Below, piece by piece: positions 31,797 through 40,208 of a stretch of 64,000 nucleotides of DNA. The stretch covers positions 3,534,001 through 3,598,000 of the forward strand of contig OY759785.1 in the NCBI GenBank assembly GCA_963662605.1. Direction: 5' to 3'. The position numbers were made by a program, and so were the translations under genes. The notes under the pieces are model-generated. The model did not search any database and was not told the DNA's origin. It saw only the letters and a list, made by a program, of their open reading frames with translations. Every line of letters starts with the position of its first letter. Position 1 is the stretch's first letter. This DNA comes from G963662605 sp963662605 (GTDB lineage: Bacteria > Bacteroidota > Ignavibacteria > Ignavibacteriales > Ignavibacteriaceae).

Positions 31797-31860
31797 ATGC
31801 CGTAGGCATTTTATCTCTGTAGAAATGTGCACCACCCCATGAAGCATTTCCCGTAGGGAA
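31797..31860 (+). repeat. RAYT-associated REP unit C
   Basis: ATGCCGTAGGCAT (31797-31809), spacer TTTATCTCTGTAGAAA, then TTCCCGTAGGGAA (31848-31860). It ends four bases before the transposase stop codon and is inverted with respect to unit D on the other side. Confidence 0.85.
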
Positions 31861-31864
31861 TATA

Positions 31865-32329
31865 TTAATCTTCAACATCCATAAATATATATTTTTTATC
31901 GAATTGAACATTAAAGCTCTCTAAAAATTTTATATACTCATCTCTAAATGTTGATTTCTTGTGATGCTCTTTTTGATTTGCAATATAATTCGCTACCCTG
32001 CTTATCTGCGAATGAGAATATGAAAAAACGCCATAACCCTCCTGCCAACTGAATCTCCCCAATACATACTTATTCTTGTTTATCCAAAGAGATGAAGACC
32101 GCTTTACATCTTTCATTAGTTCCGGCACTGATTGATTTCCATTATAACCGACAAATAAATGTATATGGTTTTCGGTGCCGTTTATTTCAAGCACTTTGTG
32201 TCCATTATTCTCTGCAATGCCCGAAATGTACTTATGCAGCGCGACTTCCCATGCGGGATCAATCAGCGACAACCTATTTTGAACGGCAAAGACGAAATGC
32301 AGATAGACTTGTGAATATGTGTTAGCCAT
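31865..32329 (-). CDS. REP-associated tyrosine transposase (RAYT), Y1/HUH family
   Basis: Single-strand DNA transposase-like enzyme related to IS200/IS605 TnpA that nicks at palindromic repeats. From MANTYSQ (ATG at 32329, with GGGGGA five bases upstream) it has 154 residues; a longer frame from 32341 adds MGDI and would lack this site. The HUH motif is HIH at 55-57 in ENHIHLFVG, and the catalytic tyrosine is Y115 in VANYIANQKEHH. Both active elements look intact. It is flanked at once by inverted REP units C and D, with further units A, B and E nearby, which is the expected substrate arrangement. No tnpB is present. Confidence 0.92.
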   Translation of the reverse strand: MANTYSQVYLHFVFAVQNRLSLIDPAWEVALHKYISGIAENNGHKVLEINGTENHIHLFVGYNGNQSVPELMKDVKRSSSLWINKNKYVLGRFSWQEGYGVFSYSHSQISRVANYIANQKEHHKKSTFRDEYIKFLESFNVQFDKKYIFMDVED

Positions 32330-32356
32330 AATATCCCCCATGTATTGTTAGATATA

Positions 32357-32420
32357 TTTCCTACGGAAAATATATAATATTTATCCGAAATTTTCTACAG
32401 AGATTAAATGCCTACGGCAT
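32357..32420 (-). repeat. RAYT-associated REP unit D
   Basis: TTTCCTACGGAAA (32357-32369) and ATGCCTACGGCAT (32408-32420) with the conserved spacer TTTCTACAGAGATTAA between them. It is the mirror image of unit C across the transposase gene. Confidence 0.85.
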
Positions 32421-32652
32421 AAAATTGCACCATCGTTCCATTATCAACTAATCGGGTTTTCCTCAATAGTGCGCTTCTGTTTTCGAATTTACAAAATTTT
32501 GTGCTGCATTCGCAACAATGCTCCATCAAATTTGATAACTTACCTTATCCTAATAGATGTAGGATTACGGCTGTAGTGATATTTCGAAAACTAATCGAGC
32601 ACTGTCACAAATCCATATTCATGCGGCAAATATCAATTATTCAGCCTGCGCT
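32421..32652. other. Noncoding stretch between REP units
   Basis: AT-rich sequence between units D and E. No open frame with coding character, no strong hairpin and no promoter match were found. Confidence 0.4.
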
Positions 32653-32716
32653 ATGCCGTAGGCATTAAATCTCTGTAGAGAACACACATCTCCCATATAT
32701 AATTTTCCGCAGGAAA
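32653..32716 (+). repeat. RAYT-associated REP unit E
   Basis: ATGCCGTAGGCAT (32653-32665), spacer TAAATCTCTGTAGAGA, and TTTCCGCAGGAAA (32704-32716). Same orientation as unit C, 0.3 kb upstream of the transposase start. Confidence 0.85.
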
Positions 32717-32743
32717 TTCACCTCCATAATCCCGCGCAGGCAT

Positions 32744-32776
32744 AAAAAAACCCATCCCACTTTCATGGGACGGGTT
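32744..32776 (-). terminator. Terminator of the 148-residue membrane protein gene
   Basis: On the minus strand AACCCGTCCCAT-loop-GTGGGATGGGTT is followed by a run of T. It lies 45 bp past the stop codon of the gene at 32821-33267. Confidence 0.85.
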
Positions 32777-32820
32777 CTGAGTCATTTCAACGGATAACTA
32801 TTGAAGTTATTTTTTGAAAA

Positions 32821-33267
32821 TTATGCTACATGTAATCTGTGAAGTTTCTCTCCGCCGGTTGAATAATTCTCAAAGAGATCGAACGGTTTTCTTGAGAGGA
32901 ACTGTCTGTTGTTTTCTTCTTTTCTCGGATGATAAAACGGTGCATCAATCACAGCTTCGGTCTGATAAATTCTGATATCCGCTTGTTGCTGATTAACGAT
33001 TAAAAATCTTTCTCTCGGCTTTACCTGGATGCGCTGTTTCTGCTGAACTGCACGGCGTGAGATATTGCTTGATTGCTCTCTCTGAACCGGTACCGGTACC
33101 ATCATCTGCTGAACCGGGGTTCTTTCAGGCTCGCCTGATTTCTTGGATCTATTTTGTTCTTTATCCAGACTCTTGATTTTGTACATGATATATGATATTG
33201 AGACGATGCCGCTCATCACTATCATGAAGAGTATCAAGGATGTTCTAAAAATCGGTAAAAGTTCCAT
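32821..33267 (-). CDS. Single-pass membrane protein of unknown function behind a sigma-54-type promoter
   Basis: 148 residues. One hydrophobic segment (about residues 8-30) is followed by a basic, Gln-rich, low-complexity tail (for example KKSGEPERTPVQQ, RRAVQQKQRIQVKPRERF) ending PFDLFENYSTGGEKLHRLHVA. No family recognised. The gene is isolated, with its own terminator and a near-perfect sigma-54 site 40-56 bp upstream, so expression is probably conditional. Coding character is supported by this promoter/terminator frame rather than by homology. Confidence 0.65.
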   Translation of the reverse strand: MELLPIFRTSLILFMIVMSGIVSISYIMYKIKSLDKEQNRSKKSGEPERTPVQQMMVPVPVQREQSSNISRRAVQQKQRIQVKPRERFLIVNQQQADIRIYQTEAVIDAPFYHPRKEENNRQFLSRKPFDLFENYSTGGEKLHRLHVA

Positions 33268-33306
33268 TTTGTCTTCCGTTGTAATTGTTTAACTCACTAT
33301 TATAAT

Positions 33307-33323
33307 TACAAGAAGCGTGCCAA
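33307..33323 (-). promoter_or_regulatory. Sigma-54-type promoter of the 148-residue membrane protein gene
   Basis: The minus strand reads TTGGCACGCTTCTTGTA. The -24 half TTGGCACG is perfect and the -12 half is TTGTA instead of TTGCA; GG-to-TG spacing is correct. The expected start near 33297 gives a leader of about 30 nt. Confidence 0.65.
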
Positions 33324-34031
33324 TGAAAACACCCCGTTTTTCTGCGTTTTCTGCCTTTAAACCCATAAAATATTGAGAAGTCGTATCATTTTGAGACAGA
33401 TTTATATCGCATTAATTCATGCACTCATCGAATGCAATATATGTGCACCGGAGTACATTTACAAGGATGCTGTGTGTCAAAACACAATTGGGGTGTGATA
33501 ATAATCGGAAATCCATTCATGAACGGTGAAACCGTGACAGCCAAATAGAAATATAATGGTAGGTAAAATAGAGTTCCGGAGGAACGGCTCTCCCCGACAC
33601 TCCTTGCAAGAGTCGCTTCTCCGAAGCTCTGTTTTTAAATACCGCTATCGTCTTCTACTAAGCTGGCGCGGCTTTGCCGCTCATGAATTGCGGTACATAA
33701 AATTCACTTGGGTATCTATATTATGGTAAATTTGCATGCTATAGGTTGTACGGCAAGCAACTACACATTGGTGGAAGCACTCATATAGCGGGATATTTTA
33801 TGAGCGTCGGAGACGCGGCAGCTTAGTAGAAAATTCACAAACCACAACGAAATGGAGTTCCGGAGGAACGGCTCTTCGCAAAATACGCACTGTCTCTCAT
33901 TTGATATATTCACCCCCTGCCGAAAATGAACTGCTTAAATATTTCAGTCGTGGGCTCCACTCACCGGTACGAACACTTTTTCAAACTCGTCCCCAACGGG
34001 GGCGAATGCAAATCCGGCAAATTTAAAACAA
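33324..34031. repeat. Gene-free region with inverted and direct repeat copies
   Basis: No gene is visible in about 700 bp. GAGTTCCGGAGGAACGGCTC occurs twice as a direct repeat (33571-33590 and 33855-33874); its core GTTCC-GGA-GGAAC is itself a palindrome. Between these lies a large inverted repeat of about 30 bp arms (33655-33684 and 33800-33829), starting CTACTAAGCTG and ending CAGCTTAGTAG with a few mismatches in the middle. A small REP-like hairpin (GCGGCTTTGCCGC) is inside the left arm. The symmetric order suggests a nonautonomous mobile element or a REP cluster. No coding capacity. Confidence 0.6.
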
Positions 34032-34068
34032 AAAAAACCCGTCCTGACTGCTCTGGACGGGTTTTTTA
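34032..34068 (-). terminator. Terminator of the rplS end of the long housekeeping cluster
   Basis: AACCCGTCC-loop-GGACGGGTT, flanked by A-run and T-run on the two sides so it can work in either direction. It lies just past the rplS stop codon and is the first strong terminator downstream of 46.9 kb on the minus strand. Confidence 0.92.
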
Positions 34069-34083
34069 ATTGCTAAACGAAAA

Positions 34084-34434
34084 TTATTTTGAGCGGGTTT
34101 TGGTTTTGATTTTCGCAGCTTTACCTGAAAGATTTCTCAGGTAGTATAATTTAGCTCTGCGAACGTCGCCTTCTTTAAGCAGTTCGATTTTTGCAATCTT
34201 CGGTGAGTGGAAAGGGAAAATTCTTTCAACACCGACACCGCTTGATAATTTTCTTACGATAAAGGTTTTGCTTTCTTTGCTGCCGCGAATGCTGATAACA
34301 TCGCCTTCAAACGGCTGGATTCTTTCTTTATCGCCTTCGATAACGCGTACGTGAACGCGAACATGATCTCCGGACTTAAAGTTGGGGTATTCAACTTTAT
34401 TTTCTACCGGTACGATTTCTTCAATACTAAACAT
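34084..34434 (-). CDS. rplS: 50S ribosomal protein L19
   Basis: Ribosomal protein at the 30S-50S interface. 116 residues with the family core FKSGDHVRVHVRVIEGDKERI, GVGVERIFPFHSP and RRAKLYYLRNLSGKAAKI. Last gene of the conserved block ffh-rpsP-khpA-rimM-trmD-rplS, four bases after trmD. Confidence 0.98.
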   Translation of the reverse strand: MFSIEEIVPVENKVEYPNFKSGDHVRVHVRVIEGDKERIQPFEGDVISIRGSKESKTFIVRKLSSGVGVERIFPFHSPKIAKIELLKEGDVRRAKLYYLRNLSGKAAKIKTKTRSK

Positions 34435-34438
34435 GATA

Positions 34439-35125
34439 TTACTCCGTTATATTATTATTTTTCTTCCAAATTTCTGTCAACTCTTTTGACTTCTCATCCT
34501 TCCAAACATCAACTGCTTCATGATTGCCGCTGAGAAGTATATCGGGAACTTTGATTCCCATAAATTCCGCGGGACGCGTGTAACACGGCGCTCCGATATT
34601 TTCTCCGTCCTGAAAACTATCCATCAAAGCGGATTCGCTGTCGTTCAGCACACCGGGTATAACGCGAATTAACGCATCTGTTATAAGCAGTGCCGGAATT
34701 TCTCCGCCGCTCAGCACGTAGTTTCCTACGGAAATCTCCTCTCCCGGGAACATCTGATAAACGCGTTCATCTATTCCCTTATAGTGCCCGATAACAAACA
34801 GTATGTTTTTACAAAGTGATAACCGGTTCGCGTCCTGCTGCCCGAATATTTTACCCCGGGGAGAAGGATATACCATCGCGTCATATGTCCGTTCCGATTG
34901 CAATTTGGTTATACATTCGTAAAACGGTTCCGGCTTTAAAACCATCCCGGCTTTTCCGCCGAACGGTTTATCGTCTATCATGCGATGTTTATCATGCGCA
35001 TAATCGCGTAAATTATGAATATGTATTTCGACTAAGCCTTTTGTCTGCGCCCGCTTCATTATGCTGGTGTTCAGCGGACTTTCAAGCAGATCCGGCACAG
35101 CCGAAATTAAATCAATCCTCATCAT
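34439..35125 (-). CDS. trmD: tRNA (guanine-37-N1)-methyltransferase
   Basis: SAM-dependent methylation of G37 next to the anticodon in tRNAs reading CNN codons, preventing +1 frameshifts. 228 residues of SPOUT fold. Characteristic segments are DYAHDKHRMIDDKPFGG and the trefoil-knot SAM site (IGHYKGIDERV, EISVGNYVLSGGE). The start ATG at 35125 lies inside the end of rimM with a 14-bp overlap, indicating translational coupling. A second Met follows immediately (MMRIDL). Confidence 0.97.
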   Translation of the reverse strand: MMRIDLISAVPDLLESPLNTSIMKRAQTKGLVEIHIHNLRDYAHDKHRMIDDKPFGGKAGMVLKPEPFYECITKLQSERTYDAMVYPSPRGKIFGQQDANRLSLCKNILFVIGHYKGIDERVYQMFPGEEISVGNYVLSGGEIPALLITDALIRVIPGVLNDSESALMDSFQDGENIGAPCYTRPAEFMGIKVPDILLSGNHEAVDVWKDEKSKELTEIWKKNNNITE

Positions 35126-35630
35126 TAAAGTACTTCTTCCCGGCTTTTAATTTCATCAGCTTTCCCGACGGTGAAAATGATGCTATCAGGTCTTTCAACG
35201 CTGGCACCAGAATTTCGTTTCCGTCGCTGTCTTGTACCACGTACACGTCATTTGCCGGATAAGAAAGAACATCTGTTATTGTACCCAGAACTCCGTCCTC
35301 CGCTTCAACGGTTGAACCGATGAGGTCATGGATAAAATAAGAAAATTCCGGAAGGGAAATTGCATCTTCCTCCGGAATATACAAAAAGCTGCCAATCAAA
35401 AAATCACAGTCCTCGGAGGAGTCGAAGTTTGCAAATTGTACCATTGCAAACGCTCCATCCTGCTGCGCGTCAGAAATCGTAAGAGGCTTTATGTTACCAT
35501 AAAACTCAACATGCACTGTATTACCGGTTATAAATCTGTCCGGATTATCAGTATACGATTTTATCCTAACATAATTAGTGCCGCGGTAAACAGATTCAAT
35601 TTTACCAACAATTAAAAACCCGTTCACCAA
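35112..35630 (-). CDS. rimM: 16S rRNA processing protein RimM
   Basis: 30S maturation factor that binds S19. 172 residues. The N-terminal beta-barrel shows the YPEF-like region in diverged form (NGFLIVGKIESVYRG in place of the usual VGKI...GLKG). The C-terminal PRC-barrel is clear (DLIGSTVEAEDGVLGTITDVLSYPANDVYVV). Position between khpA and trmD is the standard one and supports the call. Confidence 0.93.
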   Translation of the reverse strand: MVNGFLIVGKIESVYRGTNYVRIKSYTDNPDRFITGNTVHVEFYGNIKPLTISDAQQDGAFAMVQFANFDSSEDCDFLIGSFLYIPEEDAISLPEFSYFIHDLIGSTVEAEDGVLGTITDVLSYPANDVYVVQDSDGNEILVPALKDLIASFSPSGKLMKLKAGKKYFNDED

Positions 35631-35639
35631 ATGCCTTAA

Positions 35640-35873
35640 TTAGTCAACAATTTCTAAAATAGCCCGTTTTCCCTCTTTAGCGGCAATTGCCGTAAGAATT
35701 GTACGAATAGCTTGAGCAGTCTTTCCACCCTTACCGATTACTTTGCCAATATCATTGGCATGGACACGGAGAGCAAGAACCAACTTCTTTTCTTCAACTA
35801 CCTTTTCCTCAACCTCTACGTTGTCAGGGTTATCAACGATACATTTTGCGACGTATTCGACGAATTCCTTCAT
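35640..35873 (-). CDS. khpA: KH-domain RNA-binding protein KhpA
   Basis: 77 residues containing one KH domain with the RNA-binding GxxG loop as IGKGGK (in VHANDIGKVIGKGG). This small protein lies in the rpsP-rimM interval in many bacteria and, together with KhpB/Jag, binds small and messenger RNAs. Nine bases upstream of rimM. Confidence 0.95.
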   Translation of the reverse strand: MKEFVEYVAKCIVDNPDNVEVEEKVVEEKKLVLALRVHANDIGKVIGKGGKTAQAIRTILTAIAAKEGKRAILEIVD

Positions 35874-35938
35874 AAGAACAACCTCCTAAATTAGAGAATG
35901 GGAGCTATTAGATATTATTGTACAGTAATCTATTTCTA

Positions 35939-36355
35939 TTAAGAAGCAGACTCTACAGAAGGAGCACCCTGAACTTCTGCTGTACCCGTGTTCTTCGTTG
36001 ATTTTTTCTTGCTTTTATCTGAGTGTGCAGATGCTTCTTTCAGCTTCAGCCACTTGTCCAATTCTACCTGTATTTGTTCTTCCGTGAGGCCGCGTTTCTG
36101 TAATTCTTTCTTTAAAGAAACACCGGTCTGACGCAAAATGCTTCTCACCGTGTCGGTTGGTTGTGCACCAACGTTTAACCAGTACAATACTCTATCTTCA
36201 TTAAGAGTAATTGCATGCGGCTGCAACATTGGATTATATGTGCCGACTGCTTCGAGAAATTTTCCATCTCTTGGTGAACGTGCATCAGCCGCTACAATTT
36301 TATAATAAGGCTGACGTTTCTTTCCCATTCTGCGTAATCTTAATTTAACTGACAA
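35939..36355 (-). CDS. rpsP: 30S ribosomal protein S16 with C-terminal extension
   Basis: 138 residues. The first about 80 form canonical S16 (VKLRLRRMGKKRQPYYKIVAADARSPRDGKFLE, VGTYNP, RVLYWLNVGAQPTDTVR). The remainder is a helical, then lysine/serine/alanine-rich tail (KKKSTKNTGTAEVQ) about 50 residues longer than in E. coli, a feature common in Bacteroidota S16. Confidence 0.97.
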   Translation of the reverse strand: MSVKLRLRRMGKKRQPYYKIVAADARSPRDGKFLEAVGTYNPMLQPHAITLNEDRVLYWLNVGAQPTDTVRSILRQTGVSLKKELQKRGLTEEQIQVELDKWLKLKEASAHSDKSKKKSTKNTGTAEVQGAPSVESAS

Positions 36356-36405
36356 ATTGAGTTACCTCCAATATATATATTTTTATATTTATAATCCTAA
36401 TTTAG

Positions 36406-37710
36406 CTAAAATCGGGATTTAAAACCAATTTTATTCATCCGGGAGATCATTGACTGCATATCCGAGAACTGTTTTACCAGGCGATTTACGTCCTGAATTG
36501 TCGTTCCGGAGCCTATAGCAATCCGTTTTCTTCGATTTCCGTTCAAAATCTTAGGTTTTTTACGCTCTTCCTTGGTCATCGAATTTATTATCGCTTCGAC
36601 TTTAACAAGAGCATTATCATCAATTTGGGTGTTTTTTAGCTGAGCACCCATCCCGGGGATCATAGAAACAAGAGAAGAAAGTGATCCCATTTTCTTAATC
36701 ATGCGGATTTGCTTCCTGAAATCCTCAAAATCAAAATCGTTTTTCCGAAGCTTTTCCTCCAGATCGGAAGCTTCCTCATCGTCAAATTGTAACTGTGCTT
36801 TTTCAACAAGAGAGATAACATCACCCTTGCCGAGAATTCTCGAAGCAAGACGATCCGGATAAAAAACATCAACGGCATCAACTTTTTCACCGTCGCTGAT
36901 AAATTTTATCGGCTTACCAACTACCGCGCGAATTGAAAGCGCGCATCCGCCGCGTGAGTCACCGTCCATCTTTGTTAGCACAATGCCGTCGAAATCAACC
37001 TTCTCGTTGAACGCTTTGGCAGAATTTACCGCGTCCTGTCCGGTCATTGAATCAACAACAAATAAAATTTCCTGCGGAGCAATTAACTTTTTAATGTCGG
37101 ATACTTCCGCCATCATATCTTCGTCAACGTGCAGACGTCCTGCTGTATCAACGATTACCGTATCATTGCCGTTCGCTTTAGCATAAGCAACTGCCTCTTC
37201 GGCAATCTTTCTCGCGTCCGGCTCGCTCAAAGAGAAAACCGGAACATCAATGCTCTGCCCTAATATTTTCAACTGGTCAATAGCTGCGGGACGGTACACG
37301 TCAGCCGCTGCAAGCAAGGGTTTTCTTCCCTGCGCCTTCATGCGGTTCGCGAGCTTGCCGCTGAATGTTGTTTTTCCCGAGCCTTGCAAGCCGACGATCA
37401 TAATAACCGTCATACCCGTTGCGTTAAGCTTCATGGACACATCCTGTGTGCCAAGCAGCTCAACTAACTCATCATAAAATATTTTTGTGAGCAGCTGGCC
37501 GGGAGATATTGACGCCAGCACTTCCGTTCCTAATGCTTTCTTCGAAACGGATTCTATAAAATCTTTTGTTACTTTAAAATTAACGTCGGCATCGAGGAGG
37601 ATTCTCCGGATTTCACGGAGCGTATCTGAAATGTTTTTTTCAGTAAGCCTGCCTTGTCCTGTTACCTTTTTTAAAATCTTATCAAACTTTAAAGTCAAAT
37701 CCTGTAACAT
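36406..37710 (-). CDS. ffh: Signal recognition particle protein Ffh (SRP54)
   Basis: GTPase that binds signal sequences with 4.5S RNA and targets ribosomes to FtsY. 434 residues with N domain (1-95), G domain with GLQGSGKTT (107-115), DTAGR and TKMDGDSRGG, and M domain from about 300 (IPGMGAQ, RRKRIAIGSGTTIQDVNRL). The M domain ends at KSRF without a methionine-rich tail, so the protein is slightly shorter than the E. coli protein. It lies 31 bp behind atpG, with no terminator between them. Confidence 0.98.
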   Translation of the reverse strand: MLQDLTLKFDKILKKVTGQGRLTEKNISDTLREIRRILLDADVNFKVTKDFIESVSKKALGTEVLASISPGQLLTKIFYDELVELLGTQDVSMKLNATGMTVIMIVGLQGSGKTTFSGKLANRMKAQGRKPLLAAADVYRPAAIDQLKILGQSIDVPVFSLSEPDARKIAEEAVAYAKANGNDTVIVDTAGRLHVDEDMMAEVSDIKKLIAPQEILFVVDSMTGQDAVNSAKAFNEKVDFDGIVLTKMDGDSRGGCALSIRAVVGKPIKFISDGEKVDAVDVFYPDRLASRILGKGDVISLVEKAQLQFDDEEASDLEEKLRKNDFDFEDFRKQIRMIKKMGSLSSLVSMIPGMGAQLKNTQIDDNALVKVEAIINSMTKEERKKPKILNGNRRKRIAIGSGTTIQDVNRLVKQFSDMQSMISRMNKIGFKSRF

Positions 37711-37741
37711 CTATAACAACCCTCTTTCTAACAGAACGATA

Positions 37742-38620
37742 TTAACCACCATTTCCCTTCAGAGCATTAGCACCTGAAACGATCTCAAGAATTTCCGTTG
37801 TAATGGCGGACTGTCTTTCTTTGTTATAGGTCACCTTCAATGAGCGTATCAGTTCACCCGCGTTTGTAGTGGCGTTATCCATTGCTGTCATCTTAGCGCC
37901 TAATTCGGACGCGTTGGACTCAAGCAATACTCTCCACATCTGTGTAAAAATATACTTCGGAAGAACATACTCAAAGATTGAAACTTGATCCTTTTCATAA
38001 ATGTAGTCGGGAATTTTTCCGGCAACTACGTTATCTTCATGAACAGGAATAGGCAAATAGTCTTTCACCGTAATTTTTTGCGAGACTATTGATTTAAACT
38101 CATTATAAACAACTTTAACTTCATCGTATTCGCCGTTCAAAAAGCCGGCGATCAATGTTTTCGAAATTTCCAACGCGTGCTCGTGTCCCAGATGTCCAAA
38201 AAAACCGGTCTTCTCACCGACAACTTCAAAGTTGCGTTTCTTGAAAAACTCCCAGCCTTTTTTACCGATACAGAAAAGTTTTACATTAACACCCGGCTTC
38301 CGGTTTTCATTTACCAGACGCTGCACTTCTTTAATAATATTAGTGTTGAATGAACCGCACAATCCTCTATCGGCAGTGACTGCGACGATAAGAACATTTT
38401 TTACTTCTCTTTTGACAAGCAAAGGATTGGATGCTCTGTGTTCTTCGGTAATCAGATGGCCGAAAAACTCTTCAATTTTTTTCGCGTACGGACGGGCGCT
38501 GATAACGCTTTCCTGAGCACGGCGCAGCTTGGCCGCGGCGACCATCTTCATCGCCTTGGTTATCTTCTGTGTGCTTTGCACACCTTTTATGCGGCTCCGT
38601 ATATCGCGCAATGTTGCCAT
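37742..38620 (-). CDS. atpG: ATP synthase subunit gamma
   Basis: Central rotor shaft of F1. 292 residues; N-terminal helix MATLRDIRSRIKGVQSTQKITKAMKMVAAAKLRRAQ and C-terminal helix MTAMDNATTNAGELIRSLKVTYNKERQ are diagnostic. Last ATP synthase gene of this cluster: atpD and atpC, which often follow, are absent and ffh comes next. Confidence 0.98.
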   Translation of the reverse strand: MATLRDIRSRIKGVQSTQKITKAMKMVAAAKLRRAQESVISARPYAKKIEEFFGHLITEEHRASNPLLVKREVKNVLIVAVTADRGLCGSFNTNIIKEVQRLVNENRKPGVNVKLFCIGKKGWEFFKKRNFEVVGEKTGFFGHLGHEHALEISKTLIAGFLNGEYDEVKVVYNEFKSIVSQKITVKDYLPIPVHEDNVVAGKIPDYIYEKDQVSIFEYVLPKYIFTQMWRVLLESNASELGAKMTAMDNATTNAGELIRSLKVTYNKERQSAITTEILEIVSGANALKGNGG

Positions 38621-38631
38621 GAATCAGTTCC

Positions 38632-40182
38632 TTATAGTCCGGCCTTGAATCCGTGTGAGAATTCTTCGACGGCTTTTTTAATCAATTGAACTGTTGTATC
38701 AACAAGTTCTTTGCTTTCGCGAATTGATGAATAAACTTCAGCGTATTTCAATTCAATATACTCGTGAAATTCAGCTTCAAAACGTCTGACATCCGTTAAT
38801 GCAACGGCGTCAAGGAATCCGTTAACCGCAATAAATACCGAGAGTACCTGTTTTTCAACCGGCATCGGCTTATACTGATCCTGCTTCAATAATTCTACAA
38901 GACGTGAACCTCTTGCAAGTGCTCTCTGTGTAGAGGCATCAAGGTCGGAACCGAATTTAGCAAATGATTCCAACTCGCGGAACTGCGCGAGGTCAACGCG
39001 CAAACTTCCTGAAATTTTACGCAACGCTTTTATCTGTGCCGAACCGCCCACGCGGGATACCGAGATACCGATGTTAACGGCAGGACGGATACCGGCGTTG
39101 AACAAGTTCTGTTCAAGATAAATCTGTCCGTCTGTAATAGAGATAACGTTAGTCGGAATGTATGCGGAAACGTCACCTTGCTGTGTTTCAATAATCGGGA
39201 GAGCAGTCAAACTACCACCGCCCAAATCAGCACTCAACTTTGAAGCTCGTTCGAGCAAGCGTGAGTGAAGATAGAAAACGTCACCGGGATATGCTTCACG
39301 TCCCGGAGGCCTGCGGAGAAGCAATGAAAGCTCGCGGTAAGCCGCTGCTTGTTTCGTTAAATCATCATAAATAACAAGGGCATGTCTGCCGCTGTCACGG
39401 AAGTACTCACCGAGTGTTGCGCCTGAGTAAGGAGCAATAAACTGTAACGGTGCAGGATCCGAAGCGGAGGCAGCGATAACCGTTGTATAATCCATAGCGC
39501 CGTGTTCGTGCAGTTTAGCAACAACTTGCGCTACGGTTGAATTCTTTTGACCGACAGCAACATAGATGCAATAAACAGGATCAATGCCTAATTTTTTTGC
39601 ATCCGGTGCATGTGTATGTTTCTGGTTAATAATAGTATCAATAGCAACGGCGGTCTTACCGGTCTGACGGTCTCCGATAATCAATTCGCGCTGTCCGCGG
39701 CCGATAGGAATCATCGCGTCAACCGCTTTAATACCGGTCTGGAGAGGTTCTTTAACCGGTGCACGGAATATAACGCCGAGGGCTTTTCTTTCAATCGGGA
39801 GATACTGCTTGCCCTCGATTGCGCCCTTACCGTCAATCGGTATTCCGAGAGGCGTAATAACGCGGCCGAGCATTTCTTCACCAACGGGCATTGAAGCTAC
39901 CCTACCGGTGCGCTTTACAATGTCGCCTTCTTTTACAAGCTCGGTATCGCCGAACAAAACGCATCCGACGCTATCCTCTTCGAGGTTAAGCACCATACCA
40001 AATACTTCATTCGGAAACTCAACCAATTCACTTGCCATTACTTTTGAAAGACCGTAAACGCGGGCAATACCGTCACCCACTTGCAGGACTGTGCCCACTT
40101 CATAAACATCAGCTTCGCTTTCAAATCCGGAAAGTTGTTTTCTTATGATTGCCGATATTTCATCTGGTCTGATATTAACCAT
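38632..40182 (-). CDS. atpA: ATP synthase subunit alpha
   Basis: Non-catalytic nucleotide-binding subunit of F1. 516 residues with P-loop GDRQTGKT, the arginine-finger region (ISVSRVGGSAQIKA) and the VYGLSKVMASELVEF barrel. Twelve bases upstream of atpG and 26 bases downstream of atpH. Confidence 0.99.
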   Translation of the reverse strand: MVNIRPDEISAIIRKQLSGFESEADVYEVGTVLQVGDGIARVYGLSKVMASELVEFPNEVFGMVLNLEEDSVGCVLFGDTELVKEGDIVKRTGRVASMPVGEEMLGRVITPLGIPIDGKGAIEGKQYLPIERKALGVIFRAPVKEPLQTGIKAVDAMIPIGRGQRELIIGDRQTGKTAVAIDTIINQKHTHAPDAKKLGIDPVYCIYVAVGQKNSTVAQVVAKLHEHGAMDYTTVIAASASDPAPLQFIAPYSGATLGEYFRDSGRHALVIYDDLTKQAAAYRELSLLLRRPPGREAYPGDVFYLHSRLLERASKLSADLGGGSLTALPIIETQQGDVSAYIPTNVISITDGQIYLEQNLFNAGIRPAVNIGISVSRVGGSAQIKALRKISGSLRVDLAQFRELESFAKFGSDLDASTQRALARGSRLVELLKQDQYKPMPVEKQVLSVFIAVNGFLDAVALTDVRRFEAEFHEYIELKYAEVYSSIRESKELVDTTVQLIKKAVEEFSHGFKAGL

Positions 40183-40208
40183 AACTCAATTCCTTATTTC
40201 AGTTCTCA

